NCBI RefSeq assembly: GCF_001687625.2
Contig: NZ_CP016538.2
Coordinates: 2,820,501 to 2,884,500, forward strand
Origin: Planococcus maritimus
GTDB lineage: Bacteria > Bacillota > Bacilli > Bacillales_A > Planococcaceae
Length of the DNA stretch: 64,000 nucleotides
Reading direction: 5' to 3'
The notes beneath the pieces were generated by a model. It was not told where the DNA came from, ran no database searches, and was given only the letters and a program-made list of their open reading frames with translations. The position numbers and the translations under genes were made by a program. Below, one piece after another: positions 23,415-32,420 of the stretch (position 1 is the stretch's first letter; every line of letters begins with the position of its first letter).

Positions 23415-24242
23415 TTATTCAGCCATCCACTCCGGTTTGCCGAAGCCTACGAATTGCTCATCAATGACCACTTCGAATTCTTCCGACTCGACGATTTCGA
23501 CCAGATCCGCTGCCAATTCGCTATCTTCATTGTCTGCTGAAACCGCTACGACATTGCGGTACTGGTCAGGCATGTCTTCAAGCGCCAAAGCGTCAAGCAA
23601 GTCCATGTCCGCTGCGAGGGCGTAGTTGCCCGGAACGGCGGCAAGGTCTGTTCCTTCCACTGAACGCGGCAATTGGCCCGCTTCAATCGGCTGGAACACC
23701 AGGTTTTTTGGATTTTCCGTTACATCGCGCTCGGAAACTTTGAGCACTTCCGCATCCGGGTCTAGTTCAACCAAGCCTTCATCCTGCAGGATCAATAATG
23801 CCCGTGCACCGTTGACGGGATCGTTCGGAATCGCGATAGTCGCGCCTTCCTCTATTGCCTCTATCGAATCGAATTCATTCGAGTAGATGCCCATCGGCGC
23901 GGTCGGGACTGTGATCAATGCACTCAAATCCATATTGTTTTCCGTTTCGAAGTTTTCTAGGTAAACCGTGTGCTGGAACAAGTTGGCGTCGATCTCCCCG
24001 TTGTTCAACGCATTATTCGGCTGGATATAATCACTGAATTCGATTGTTTCCACCGTGTAGCCCTTTTCTTCAAGTGACGGCACAATGGCCGCGTTCAGCA
24101 TATCGCTATAAGGGCCGGCTGTCGCGCCTAGTTTGATGTCTTTCGACGCTTCGCCGCCTTCAGTTCCTGAATCTGTTTCTTCTCCGCCGCACGCGGCTAG
24201 TGCAAGTGCGCTCGCTGCCAATATCCATGTAAGTTTTTTCAT
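23415..24242 (-). CDS. metQ: Methionine-binding lipoprotein MetQ
   Basis: 275 residues. The lipobox LALAACGG places the modified Cys at residue 19. The NlpA/MetQ family blocks follow: IKLGATAGPYSDMLNAAIVPSLEEKGY, EIDANLFQHTVYLENF, PNDPVNGARALLILQDEGL and the C-terminal FEVVIDEQFVGFGKPEW. It binds methionine outside the membrane for the MetNI transporter. It is the last gene of the S-box-controlled operon, 12 nt after metI. Confidence 0.95.
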   Translation of the reverse strand: MKKLTWILAASALALAACGGEETDSGTEGGEASKDIKLGATAGPYSDMLNAAIVPSLEEKGYTVETIEFSDYIQPNNALNNGEIDANLFQHTVYLENFETENNMDLSALITVPTAPMGIYSNEFDSIEAIEEGATIAIPNDPVNGARALLILQDEGLVELDPDAEVLKVSERDVTENPKNLVFQPIEAGQLPRSVEGTDLAAVPGNYALAADMDLLDALALEDMPDQYRNVVAVSADNEDSELAADLVEIVESEEFEVVIDEQFVGFGKPEWMAE

Positions 24243-24254
24243 GTCTTTCTCTCC

Positions 24255-24926
24255 TTATCGTTTATCCAGTTTTTTGGCTGTAAAGTCGCCGGCTTGTTGA
24301 ATCAATTGAACGAGCACGATCAAGATGACCACTGTCACAACCATGATTGTATTGTCATATCGGTAATAACCGAAACGGATGGCCAAATCGCCGATACCGC
24401 CGCCGCCGACTACGCCCGCCATCGCTGAATAGGCGATTAGGCTGATGACCGTCAGCGTAACGCCTTGGATCAGGCTCGCTTTTGCTTCCGGTAAGAGTAC
24501 GTCTTTAATGATCATCCACGGCGTGGCACCGACGGCGATCGCCGCTTCGATGACGCCTTTATCGATATCCCGAAGCGCCGTTTCCACAATGCGTGCGAAA
24601 AACGGAATCGCTGCAACCGATAAGGAAACGCTCGCTGCAATCGGCCCGATCGTTGTACCCGTGATCAATTGCGTCAATGGAATGAGCGCTACCAGCAAAA
24701 TGATGAAAGGGATCGAGCGGACGATATTGACGATAAACCCGATGACCGAATTGACCGGCCGGTTTTCCCAGAACAAGCCCCGGTCTGTGATGAATAGCAA
24801 GATGCCAAGAGGCAAGCCGATGATCAATGCCACGGCCAATGAAATGCCGATCATGATCAGGGTCTGATAAAACGCTACTTGGATCTCCGGCCACAAATCA
24901 ATAATTCTTTCCCATTCAATCCCCAT
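24255..24926 (-). CDS. metI: Methionine ABC transporter permease MetI
   Basis: 223 residues with five predicted membrane helices and the binding-protein-dependent permease motif in the loop EAAIAVGATPWMIIKDVLLPEAKASLIQG (EAA motif, about residues 135-163), which docks to MetN. Its start overlaps the end of metN by 11 nt, so translation is coupled. Confidence 0.94.
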   Translation of the reverse strand: MGIEWERIIDLWPEIQVAFYQTLIMIGISLAVALIIGLPLGILLFITDRGLFWENRPVNSVIGFIVNIVRSIPFIILLVALIPLTQLITGTTIGPIAASVSLSVAAIPFFARIVETALRDIDKGVIEAAIAVGATPWMIIKDVLLPEAKASLIQGVTLTVISLIAYSAMAGVVGGGGIGDLAIRFGYYRYDNTIMVVTVVILIVLVQLIQQAGDFTAKKLDKR

Positions 24927-25929
24927 GCTTCATCACCTCCGCAATTGCATTGCGTTGTTCTAGATACCTAATTGCCTCGCCTACTTGCGCTTGGCCGCCT
25001 TTCAGTTCCATGACAAAAATTCCAAGCGGCAGCTCCTGTATGTATTCAATCGCACCGTGCAGGAAATTGCCTTTGACCGGATAGCTTTGCAGCATGTCCG
25101 AAATAATCCCTTCCCCGGCGACTTCACCTTTGAACAATACTTTGACAATCGTGCCGTCGCAGCGTGCAAGAATTTCTTCCGGCACATTAAATGACACGAC
25201 GCTCGAGATAAATTCTTTTGTCAAAGCCGTTTTCGGATCGGCGAAGATATCGTAGACGCGCCCTTCTTCGATGACGCGCCCTCCTTGCATGACCGCCATA
25301 CGGTCGCAAATTTCCTTGACGACGTTCATTTCATGGGTGATCAGCACAATCGTGATATTGAGCTTGCGATTGATGTCTTTCAATAAACGCAAAATCGATA
25401 AGGTCGTGTTCGGGTCAAGTGCAGAAGTCGCTTCATCGCATAACAGCACGGCCGGTTCATTGGCGAGTGCTCGGGCGATGCCGACACGCTGCTTTTGCCC
25501 GCCGCTCAGCTGTGCGGGATAGACATCGCGTTTATCCGACAAGCCGACCATTTCCAGCAGCTCATCGACGCGCGTGCCGATTTTCTTGCTCGGCGTGCCC
25601 GCTGCGCGCAGGGCGAAGGAAATGTTTTCCGCAACTGTTTTTTGGCTGATTAGATAAAAGTGCTGGAAAATCATGCCGATTTTCAGGCGCGCTTTGCGCA
25701 ATCCGTCACCGCTCAGCTTCGTTAAATCCTGCCCATCAACTCTCACCGTCCCGGATGTCGGGCGTTCGAGCAAATTGATGCAGCGAATCAGCGAGCTCTT
25801 GCCCGCTCCCGAATAGCCGACAATGCCGAAAATCTCCCCGGTCTTCACTTCTAAGCTGACATCGTCCACGCCATTGACCGTACCGTGCTTGGTTTGATAA
25901 GTTTTGCTCAATTGTTCGATTTGAATCAT
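24916..25929 (-). CDS. metN: Methionine ABC transporter ATP-binding protein MetN
   Basis: 337 residues. ATPase domain with Walker A GYSGAGKSS (about 38-46), signature [15 protein letters not shown] and Walker B VLLCDEATSALDP, followed by the C-terminal NIL/ACT-like regulatory domain (about 265-337) that binds methionine and inhibits transport. ATG 25929 has GGGGGAG 8 nt upstream. The longer open frame runs through the riboswitch and is not coding. The operon order metN-metI-metQ is standard for Bacillales. Confidence 0.95.
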   Translation of the reverse strand: MIQIEQLSKTYQTKHGTVNGVDDVSLEVKTGEIFGIVGYSGAGKSSLIRCINLLERPTSGTVRVDGQDLTKLSGDGLRKARLKIGMIFQHFYLISQKTVAENISFALRAAGTPSKKIGTRVDELLEMVGLSDKRDVYPAQLSGGQKQRVGIARALANEPAVLLCDEATSALDPNTTLSILRLLKDINRKLNITIVLITHEMNVVKEICDRMAVMQGGRVIEEGRVYDIFADPKTALTKEFISSVVSFNVPEEILARCDGTIVKVLFKGEVAGEGIISDMLQSYPVKGNFLHGAIEYIQELPLGIFVMELKGGQAQVGEAIRYLEQRNAIAEVMKHGD

Positions 25930-25952
25930 GCTGTCCACTCCCCCAGGCAAAT

Positions 25953-26107
25953 AAAAAATGTCTCTTTTTTTATCAAAAAGAGACATCGAAAATGAAAATT
26001 CCGACTTATCTTTCAGAATGGCATCCATTCTGCAGGAATTGGCACCTTCCCATTATATGGGGGTTGCCGGACGTCATAGGGCCTTACCCTCGGTCTCTCT
26101 TGATAAG
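25953..26107 (-). promoter_or_regulatory. SAM-I riboswitch (S-box) controlling metNIQ
   Basis: Minus-strand leader with the S-box core. P1 is CTTATC (26102-26107) with GATAAG (26005-26010), and inside it are AGAGAGACCGAGGG, GGCCCTATGACGTCCGGCAACC and AAGGTGCCAATTCCTGCAGAA. The expression platform is a terminator hairpin ATGTCTCTTTTT / AAAAAGAGACAT (25958-25986) with a T-run. When SAM is bound the terminator forms and uptake of methionine is shut off. Confidence 0.96.
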
Positions 26108-26129
26108 CGTGCGTATTTGGTTGTTTTCC

Positions 26130-26159
26130 ATACTACCTGCACGGGGACAGTATTGTCAA
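26130..26159 (-). promoter_or_regulatory. Promoter of the metNIQ operon
   Basis: Minus strand TTGACA (26154-26159), 18-bp spacer, TAGTAT (26130-26135). The -35 hexamer shares bases with the stop codon of the upstream amidase gene. Transcription would start about 20 nt before the S-box. Confidence 0.75.
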
Positions 26160-26950
26160 TGCGATTTTTCAAACTTTTTGTATAACTCGACGCGCCGGTC
26201 ATCGAATACCGGGATACGGCCCCGTACTTCGTCGACTTCTAACAGGTCGATTTCAGTGTAGCCGATGCCTTCGTCTTGCCCCATGTCCATCCGCACTTCC
26301 CCCCACGGTGCAATGACCATCGAATGGCCGCCGAACTCATTTTTCGGGTCACTGCCGATGCGGTTTACGGCGATGATGAAGCATTGGTTTTCGATCGCTC
26401 GCGCCTGCAGCAGAATACGCCAATGGTCGATTCGCGCTGCCGGCCATTCAGCTGGCACGAAAATTGCCTTCGCCCCGTTCAGCGCTTGTGCGCGCAACCA
26501 TTCCGGGAAACGGATGTCGTAACAGATGACGCCGCCATAGGTTTCGCCATCCAACTTGAATGTGCCGAGCGATCCGCCTTCTTCGAGATGGATATGTTCA
26601 TCCATCAAGCCAAAGCGATGCGCTTTATCGTATTCCGAGACGAGTTCTCCAGTCGAATCGGCTACATACATCGTGTTGTAAAAACCGCCGTCTTTCTTAG
26701 TCGAAACCGAACCCCCGACGATATGGACGTCCCGTTCTTTCGCAAATTGCTGCAACAATTTCATGGTTCGGCCATCACGGTCCGCAAGCTCCTCAAGCTG
26801 TGTCAATGCGTATCCCGTGTTCCACATTTCAGGCAACACGATGATTTCCGCCCCGTTTTCTGCGGCTTCTTCCAAATAATCTTTCACACGTTGAAAATTC
26901 GTTTCCGGGTCGCCAAACGCGATATTCATCTGCACACAAGCGATTTTCAT
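26156..26950 (-). CDS. mtnU: Carbon-nitrogen hydrolase, omega-amidase-like (MtnU)
   Basis: 264-residue nitrilase-superfamily enzyme with the Glu-Lys-Cys triad: Glu in VLPEMWNTGY (about residue 41), Lys in SEYDKAHRF (about 111) and Cys in GGVICYDIRFPEW (about 144). Its neighbour on the other side of an 85-bp divergent spacer is an mtnE-like aminotransferase. In Bacillus the pair MtnU-MtnE belongs to methionine salvage, where the amidase hydrolyses the alpha-keto amide left when glutamine is the amino donor. The metNIQ operon downstream fits this theme. Confidence 0.87.
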   Translation of the reverse strand: MKIACVQMNIAFGDPETNFQRVKDYLEEAAENGAEIIVLPEMWNTGYALTQLEELADRDGRTMKLLQQFAKERDVHIVGGSVSTKKDGGFYNTMYVADSTGELVSEYDKAHRFGLMDEHIHLEEGGSLGTFKLDGETYGGVICYDIRFPEWLRAQALNGAKAIFVPAEWPAARIDHWRILLQARAIENQCFIIAVNRIGSDPKNEFGGHSMVIAPWGEVRMDMGQDEGIGYTEIDLLEVDEVRGRIPVFDDRRVELYKKFEKSH

Positions 26951-27035
26951 GTTCTCTCCCCCTGTAGACAGTTTAGATTAAACTCTATAAGATTTGATGT
27001 AGATGTGCAATTATTTAGAAAACAAGGAGGATTCC

Positions 27036-28205
27036 ATGGACTTTTCAAATCGCTTACACAATCTTCCAGATCAATTTTTCGCTACGCTCGTTGCGAAAGC
27101 TTCAAAAGCGATCGAAGAAGGGCGCGACGTCATCAATCTGGGCCAGGGAAATCCTGACCAGCCGACACCGCCGCATATCGTCAAGGCTATGCAAACAGCA
27201 GTAGCCGATCCGAAAACACACCGTTACTCACCATTTCGCGGGCTTGGTACATTACGAAAAGCCGCTGCCGATTTTTATAAACGGGAATACGGCGTCGACA
27301 TCGATCCGGATTTGGAAGTCGCTATTCTTTCCGGCACAAAAATCGGCTTTGTCGAATTGCCGATTGCCCTTCTGAACCCTGGCGACTCTCTCTTACTGCC
27401 CGATCCAGGCTATCCGGATTATTTATCTGGCGCACCGCTTGCTGATATCACACTTGATTTGATGAAGCTCGAGCAGGCCAATAGCTATCTGCCCAACTAT
27501 AACGATGTGTCAGAGTCGGTCCGAGAGCGCGCCAAACTGCTGTATTTGAACTACCCAAACAACCCGACCGGTGCTACTGCCGATCAGGCTTTTTTTGACG
27601 AGACCATTGAGTTCGCCAAACAGAACGACATTGCCGTCGTGCATGACTTTGCCTACGGGGGTATCGGTTTTGAAGGCCAAAAACCGGTGAGCTTCTTACA
27701 ATCTGAAGGAGCCAAAGATGTCGGCATTGAAATGTACACCTTATCGAAAACCTATAATATGGCAGGCTGGCGCATCGGCTTTGCAGTCGGTAATTCCAAG
27801 ATGATCGAGGCCTTGAATACAGTCCAGGATCATTTGTTTGCAGGCATCTTCCCGGCGGTTCAGCTCGCCGCAGCCGAAGCCCTAACTGCAAGCCAGCAAT
27901 GTGTCGATGAGCTGGTTGAACTGTACGAAAACAGGCGCCGCGTACTGATGGATGAATGCCGCCGGATCGGCTGGGATGTCGAGGCACCTAAAGGCTCGTT
28001 CTTCGCCTGGCTGCCGGTCCCTGAAGGCTTCACAAGCATCGCATTTTCCGATTACCTGCTCGACAAAGCGGACATCGCCGTGGCGGCAGGAAGCGGCTTT
28101 GGCTCTGCAGGCGAAGGCTTTGTCCGCGTCGGCTTGCTGGTGGACGAACAGCGCATCAAAGAAGCGATCCAGCGCATCGAGAAACTGGGCATTTTCACTA
28201 AGTAA
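27036..28205 (+). CDS. mtnE: PLP-dependent aminotransferase, methionine salvage type (MtnE)
   Basis: 389-residue class I/II aminotransferase. INLGQGNPDQPTPPHIV near the start, YPNNPTGA, HDFAYGGIGF and the PLP lysine in YTLSKTYNMAGWRIGFAVG (about residue 230) are all present, and the end has GEGFVRVGLLVDEQRI. In Bacillus MtnE makes methionine from 2-keto-4-methylthiobutyrate. Start at ATG 27036 with AAGGAGG 6 nt upstream. A broader aminotransferase role cannot be excluded by sequence alone. Confidence 0.85.
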   Translation: MDFSNRLHNLPDQFFATLVAKASKAIEEGRDVINLGQGNPDQPTPPHIVKAMQTAVADPKTHRYSPFRGLGTLRKAAADFYKREYGVDIDPDLEVAILSGTKIGFVELPIALLNPGDSLLLPDPGYPDYLSGAPLADITLDLMKLEQANSYLPNYNDVSESVRERAKLLYLNYPNNPTGATADQAFFDETIEFAKQNDIAVVHDFAYGGIGFEGQKPVSFLQSEGAKDVGIEMYTLSKTYNMAGWRIGFAVGNSKMIEALNTVQDHLFAGIFPAVQLAAAEALTASQQCVDELVELYENRRRVLMDECRRIGWDVEAPKGSFFAWLPVPEGFTSIAFSDYLLDKADIAVAAGSGFGSAGEGFVRVGLLVDEQRIKEAIQRIEKLGIFTK

Positions 28206-28212
28206 GCAAAAT

Positions 28213-28243
28213 AAAAAAGAAGGCGCAATGCCTTCTTTTTTTT
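28213..28243. terminator. Bidirectional terminator
   Basis: AAGAAGGC / GCCTTCTT with A- and T-runs, between the convergent aminotransferase and phosphoesterase genes; it overlaps the stop codon of the latter. Confidence 0.93.
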
Positions 28244-30512
28244 ATTTTGTATTAACTACCATTTCCATATCCCAATACAAATCAGAACTGAAGCGGTCGT
28301 CTTGATGCACTTGGGCAGCCATTACATTGTCGCCGTCTTTCAAATGGCTTAGAACTTCTTCATCCAAGTAAATGCGCTCAATCCGGTCTTCGCTTACAAG
28401 ATCTTCGTCACTCACTTCTTGCTGATAATCCTCAAAGCCAAATTCGCCTGTCTCCGGCATATTAAAACGTAGAATTTCTGCTCCGTTCAAATACAAGATG
28501 ACCGCATCGTCGACACTGAACTCCACGTATCCCAAATCGCCGATTGCTTCCACATCTTCGACTTCAAAATTTGTTCTGAAATAGGTCAGAGCAATTTTGT
28601 CGATTTCATCCCCTCCGTAGCCGATAAGCGTTTTGACAGTACCGAATTCCGGCCGTTCTTCATCTTTCGGATAACCGAGCGGGCCCGCTCCTTGTGCCCA
28701 TTTGCTATCATCGTAATCCACTTCAAGCCAAGCTCTTTTCTGGTCGCTGCCATCGTCCAAATAACGCCACTCGCTAGCCGCTTCGAGCAACTCAATTTCT
28801 TCATGTTCGACCAAGTCGACTTGAATCGTGTTGCTTTCAAATATTCGTTCGCCATCGTTTACTTCTGCATAAATTTCGATTTCCCCCGGAGCCCCATTTT
28901 CTGCTGACAGGATTTTCCCGTCCTTTATTTCGATGGCTTTACTGCTTGTGTGGTATGTGACCGACTCAGGTGAAATATCGTATTGCCCGCCTTCGACATT
29001 TTGTCCCGAAAGCTTGAGTTCCGCTTGTGGGTAAAAGGAATTCTCTTCTGTGGCAAGTACGGTGCTACTCGCTTCGAGTTCTACTTTCTCGAGCGCAGGC
29101 ACAATCGTTTCGATGGACGGGTCTTTAATGATCTCGTATTCGTCGACCCGTTTTTCCGTGTCTGTCCGGTACGTTTCAAAGCGCAAACGCGTCGGCTCGA
29201 CTTGGATCGTCATATACGTCGGCACCCCCCATTGTTCGCGCACTGCCGAATACGGTTCGCGTTCGGGCTGCATGCCGTAGAATTTACTGCCGCTCGCCGT
29301 GTTTCCGGTGAGATAGACCGTACCTTCGGGATTGACCGGCGCATCGCCATCCATCATATGATTTCTCAAGGGCTGGAAATTTTCCATTTGATAGGTCCTC
29401 ACATAAGAATGGTCATGCCCCATCAAAACCGCGTCAAATCCGAGTTTATCAATCGTCGGGACGAGCTGGTCTCGCAAATTCAGCACCATTTCGCTTTGGG
29501 AATGGGCAGCGGCGCTATAAATCGAATGATGGAAGACGAGTATCTTCCATTTCCAGTCTCTGCCGGCGGTCGCTTCAGCCGTTTCCTCCATGAATTGAAC
29601 ATGTTCTTCCAGATTCAGGCTATTGGAATTCAAATTCATGAACAAGGTATCCCCGTAGGAAAAATAATAATCGCCACCGGAGTTGTCATAATTGCCGAGT
29701 TCCCAGTTTTCATTCGGGACATTGAAATGATAGGCGTAATGGTAAGTATCGTCATGGTTGCCAATGGTGGTCGCCGCTGGATAATTGCGCAGTGGTTCCG
29801 GCGCGAAATATGCCGCGTATTCTTTTTCGGAATAGCGGGCATCGACTTGGTCGCCAGCAGACAGGATAAAGCTCGACTCCGGGCTGCGCGCGATTGCTTG
29901 TTGCAAAGTTTTTTCCCAGCCACGTTGATCTTCTGCAATATCGCCAGATGCCCCGATTTGCGGATCGGCGATCATCAGGAATTCATAGGAAGAGGGGTCC
30001 TGGGTTTTGAAATGAAAAGCTTGCGTCCAATTGCCGCGGCCGTCCCCCAGACGATACAAATAGTCCGTTTCGTTTTCGAGCCCGGCAATCACCGCTTCAT
30101 GGGCGGAATAGCCGTAGGTGGCATTTTTCAATGCGGCATCGATGGTCATTGCAACGTGTTCTGGGAATTCTTCACTACCAGGGGATGCTTTCGCGTATTG
30201 CACTTGGCCCGCCTGTGCGGTACTCGGTGCATACCAGGAAAAGTTCATCTCCGATTCATCGCTGCCGGGCGCGAACGCGATATGCGAGGCCGGATATGCA
30301 TCCTCTTCTTCACTAGTGATGCCCCGGTCCATGAATAACAGCGAACTGGAAAGATGCATTTGAAACGCATTGCGCTGCCCTTCCATTAAATTCGCGGCCG
30401 CGATGTCAAAAGTGCTTGCTGCTGCTTGTCCTTCTCCCAAGTGAAGGGCCGCGCCGCCCGCAATTGCCGCGATGAGCAAATACTGTCCTGTCTTGCGCCA
30501 TATTGCCTCCAT
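28242..30512 (-). CDS. Secreted calcineurin-like phosphoesterase
   Basis: 756 residues. A signal peptide (about 1-32, cleavage near GQAAA) is followed by a purple-acid-phosphatase-type N-terminal domain (about 80-170). The metallophosphatase core has all five motifs: IADPQIG, GDQVD, IGNHDDT, FHHSIYSA and MGHDHSYVRTYQ (about 180-395). The C-terminal 300 residues are beta-rich, with a stretch like a bacterial Ig-like domain (ATEENSFYPQAELKLSG) and a jelly-roll-like end (EFSVDDAVILYLNGAEI). It probably releases phosphate from organic phosphates outside the cell. Substrate is not determined. It stands alone between terminators. Confidence 0.88.
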   Translation of the reverse strand: MEAIWRKTGQYLLIAAIAGGAALHLGEGQAAASTFDIAAANLMEGQRNAFQMHLSSSLLFMDRGITSEEEDAYPASHIAFAPGSDESEMNFSWYAPSTAQAGQVQYAKASPGSEEFPEHVAMTIDAALKNATYGYSAHEAVIAGLENETDYLYRLGDGRGNWTQAFHFKTQDPSSYEFLMIADPQIGASGDIAEDQRGWEKTLQQAIARSPESSFILSAGDQVDARYSEKEYAAYFAPEPLRNYPAATTIGNHDDTYHYAYHFNVPNENWELGNYDNSGGDYYFSYGDTLFMNLNSNSLNLEEHVQFMEETAEATAGRDWKWKILVFHHSIYSAAAHSQSEMVLNLRDQLVPTIDKLGFDAVLMGHDHSYVRTYQMENFQPLRNHMMDGDAPVNPEGTVYLTGNTASGSKFYGMQPEREPYSAVREQWGVPTYMTIQVEPTRLRFETYRTDTEKRVDEYEIIKDPSIETIVPALEKVELEASSTVLATEENSFYPQAELKLSGQNVEGGQYDISPESVTYHTSSKAIEIKDGKILSAENGAPGEIEIYAEVNDGERIFESNTIQVDLVEHEEIELLEAASEWRYLDDGSDQKRAWLEVDYDDSKWAQGAGPLGYPKDEERPEFGTVKTLIGYGGDEIDKIALTYFRTNFEVEDVEAIGDLGYVEFSVDDAVILYLNGAEILRFNMPETGEFGFEDYQQEVSDEDLVSEDRIERIYLDEEVLSHLKDGDNVMAAQVHQDDRFSSDLYWDMEMVVNTK

Positions 30513-30682
30513 TTCCCCACCCCTTTATCAATCGCTCTTTTTTCAAATATTCAGTAATTTAATTTTATCATAATTCTATTGAACTAAAAAGAAATAAAAT
30601 ATGATTATTTGGAACTATTTAGGCGTTCTTTTGACACCTATAACCTTCCCGTGCACAGGAAAATCCATGATTACGGGCAAAT

Positions 30683-30727
30683 AAAAAAGCTTCTTCCACA
30701 GAGCGCATGCCCCATAGAAAAAGCTTT
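30683..30727 (-). terminator. Terminator after the signal peptidase gene
   Basis: AAAGCTTTTTC... and ...GAAGAAGCTTTTTT on the minus strand form an imperfect hairpin with a T-run, 18 nt after the stop. Confidence 0.7.
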
Positions 30728-30744
30728 ACTTGTAGCCAGTTGGC

Positions 30745-31263
30745 TCATTCGACAAACCCAAAATCCCTAAAAGGCGCAAAGCGAAATTTCACTTCACCGA
30801 CCACGTCTTGTTTGCGGATAAACCCAAGAACGCGGGAATCCGTGCTATTGCCGCGATTATCCCCTAAGACATAGTAGCAGTCCGGGGGCACGGAAAACTC
30901 ACTGGCCAATTGAGAGTCTGCCAACCTGTCCTTCGCGCCTTGATCCAAGTACGGCTCATCCAGCAGTTTACCATTCAGGATAATCTCTCCACCCGACATC
31001 AGGATATGGTCGCCCGGAATGCCGATGACACGCTTGATAAAACGGCTGCCATCAGGCGCGATGAATACGATCGTATCGAAGTTGGCGATCGTGGTCGCTT
31101 TGCTCAACACCAATTTATCGTTTTCGTAATAACTTGGCTGCATCGACCCGCCTTCGACGATGACGGGCTCGAACAGGAATTGCCGGACGCCAAGAATGAT
31201 GAATGCCGTCAACAGCAGCACTTTCATCCATAACAGCATTTCTTTGACTGGATCTTCGTTCAA
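30745..31263 (-). CDS. Type I signal peptidase
   Basis: 172 residues with one N-terminal membrane helix (about 9-31). The Ser-Lys dyad of the prokaryotic type is seen as Ser40 in EGGSMQPS and Lys77 in SRFIKRVIGIPGD; box E GDNRGNSTDSR follows near residue 140. It cuts signal peptides of secreted proteins outside the membrane. I set the start at TTG 31263, which has GGGGGAG just upstream; the GTG at 31320 has no ribosome site. Several paralogues are usual in Bacillales, so no gene letter is given. Confidence 0.92.
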   Translation of the reverse strand: MNEDPVKEMLLWMKVLLLTAFIILGVRQFLFEPVIVEGGSMQPSYYENDKLVLSKATTIANFDTIVFIAPDGSRFIKRVIGIPGDHILMSGGEIILNGKLLDEPYLDQGAKDRLADSQLASEFSVPPDCYYVLGDNRGNSTDSRVLGFIRKQDVVGEVKFRFAPFRDFGFVE

Positions 31264-31410
31264 GGTCTCTCCCCCGCCTCGCTTTTTCTTTAGTTTACTA
31301 TAGCGCTTCCCGCCTTGCACTCGGAGATTTCTTGCTCGATAATGAAATATGCGAGTTGAATGAATTATCAGACACGCAATTTTGAACTTAATCCAAAAGG
31401 AGTGGGATAG

Positions 31411-32313
31411 ATGAAGACCTTACCTGCACAAGATGTCATTTACGCGTTTTCCAACAAACATGAACCGAGCCTGCGGGCAGCAGCCGGTGATACAGTAAAG
31501 ATCGACACATTCGATTGTTTCAAGAACCAAATCCAATCGGCCAGCCAAGAAGTCGCTGGCATCGATTGGGACCAAGTAAACCCAGCTACAGGGCCGATCT
31601 TCGTTGAAGGCGCCGAGGTCGGCGATGTCTTGAAAGTGGAGATCAAAGACCTTGAAATCGGTGAACAGGGCGTCATGGTCACAGGGCCGGACCTCGGTGT
31701 GATGGGCCACCGGATGGAAGCAATGGAATCGAAAATCATCCCCATACAAAATGGCAAGGCCGTCTTCAACGACCGGCTGCAGCTGCCGCTGAATCCCATG
31801 ATCGGCGTTATCGGTGTCGCACCGGAAGGCGAGCCCGTCTCCTGCGGCACCCCTGGGTCGCATGGCGGCAATATGGATACGAAGCTGATCACAAAAGGCG
31901 CAACGCTTTATTTTCCTGTAGCGGTTAAAGGCGCATTGTTTGCACTCGGTGATTTCCATGCCGCGATGGGCGACGGGGAAATCAGTGTTTCCGGCATTGA
32001 AGTGCCCGGCAGCGCTACCGTCCAATTCGATGTCATCAAAGGCAGCCACCTGAAGCATCCATTGCTCGAAAACGAAGAGGGCCTGGCGTTTCTCGTATCG
32101 GCGATGACTTTAGACGAAGCTGTCTCTACTGCAGTGGAAGAGATGATCGATCTATTGCTCTCCCAATCCAATTTATCCGTCAGCGAAATGACCATGCTCA
32201 TGAGCGCTGCCGGTGAAGCACAGATCAGTCAAGTGGTCGATCCCCTTGTGACGGCCAGATTTTTTGTTCCTCGCCATGTACTAGAAGGCTTGAACTTCCA
32301 TTTATTTGCTTAA
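31411..32313 (+). CDS. Acetamidase/formamidase family protein
   Basis: 300 residues of the FmdA/AmdA family: GPIFVEGAEVGDVLKVEIKDLEIG, the metal-site region CGTPGSHGGNMDTKLI and FALGDFHAAMGDGEI, all typical. The family hydrolyses formamide or acetamide to ammonia and the acid; the real substrate here is unknown. AAAAGGAGTGGG precedes ATG 31411. It stands alone and is divergent from the signal peptidase gene. Confidence 0.9.
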   Translation: MKTLPAQDVIYAFSNKHEPSLRAAAGDTVKIDTFDCFKNQIQSASQEVAGIDWDQVNPATGPIFVEGAEVGDVLKVEIKDLEIGEQGVMVTGPDLGVMGHRMEAMESKIIPIQNGKAVFNDRLQLPLNPMIGVIGVAPEGEPVSCGTPGSHGGNMDTKLITKGATLYFPVAVKGALFALGDFHAAMGDGEISVSGIEVPGSATVQFDVIKGSHLKHPLLENEEGLAFLVSAMTLDEAVSTAVEEMIDLLLSQSNLSVSEMTMLMSAAGEAQISQVVDPLVTARFFVPRHVLEGLNFHLFA

Positions 32314-32420
32314 TATAGGAAATTCAAGGGGATATGAGCTTGTTTATAGGTCTGAATCGTCAGACTTTTGAGCGCCGAAAGATTTTATGTTACACTCAAG
32401 AAAAAATGTAGGTGATTAGA

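Noticed and set aside
25930-26028. Longer MetN with 33 extra N-terminal residues
   Set aside because: That extension reads through the S-box terminator; the ATG at 25929 has a proper ribosome site.
28983-30338. 451-codon frame opposite the secreted phosphoesterase
   Set aside because: Shadow of a gene with all five metallophosphatase motifs. Long antisense frames are common in this codon usage.
31263-31320. Longer signal peptidase from GTG 31320
   Set aside because: There is no ribosome site before it, and the added residues are very basic and not part of the family.
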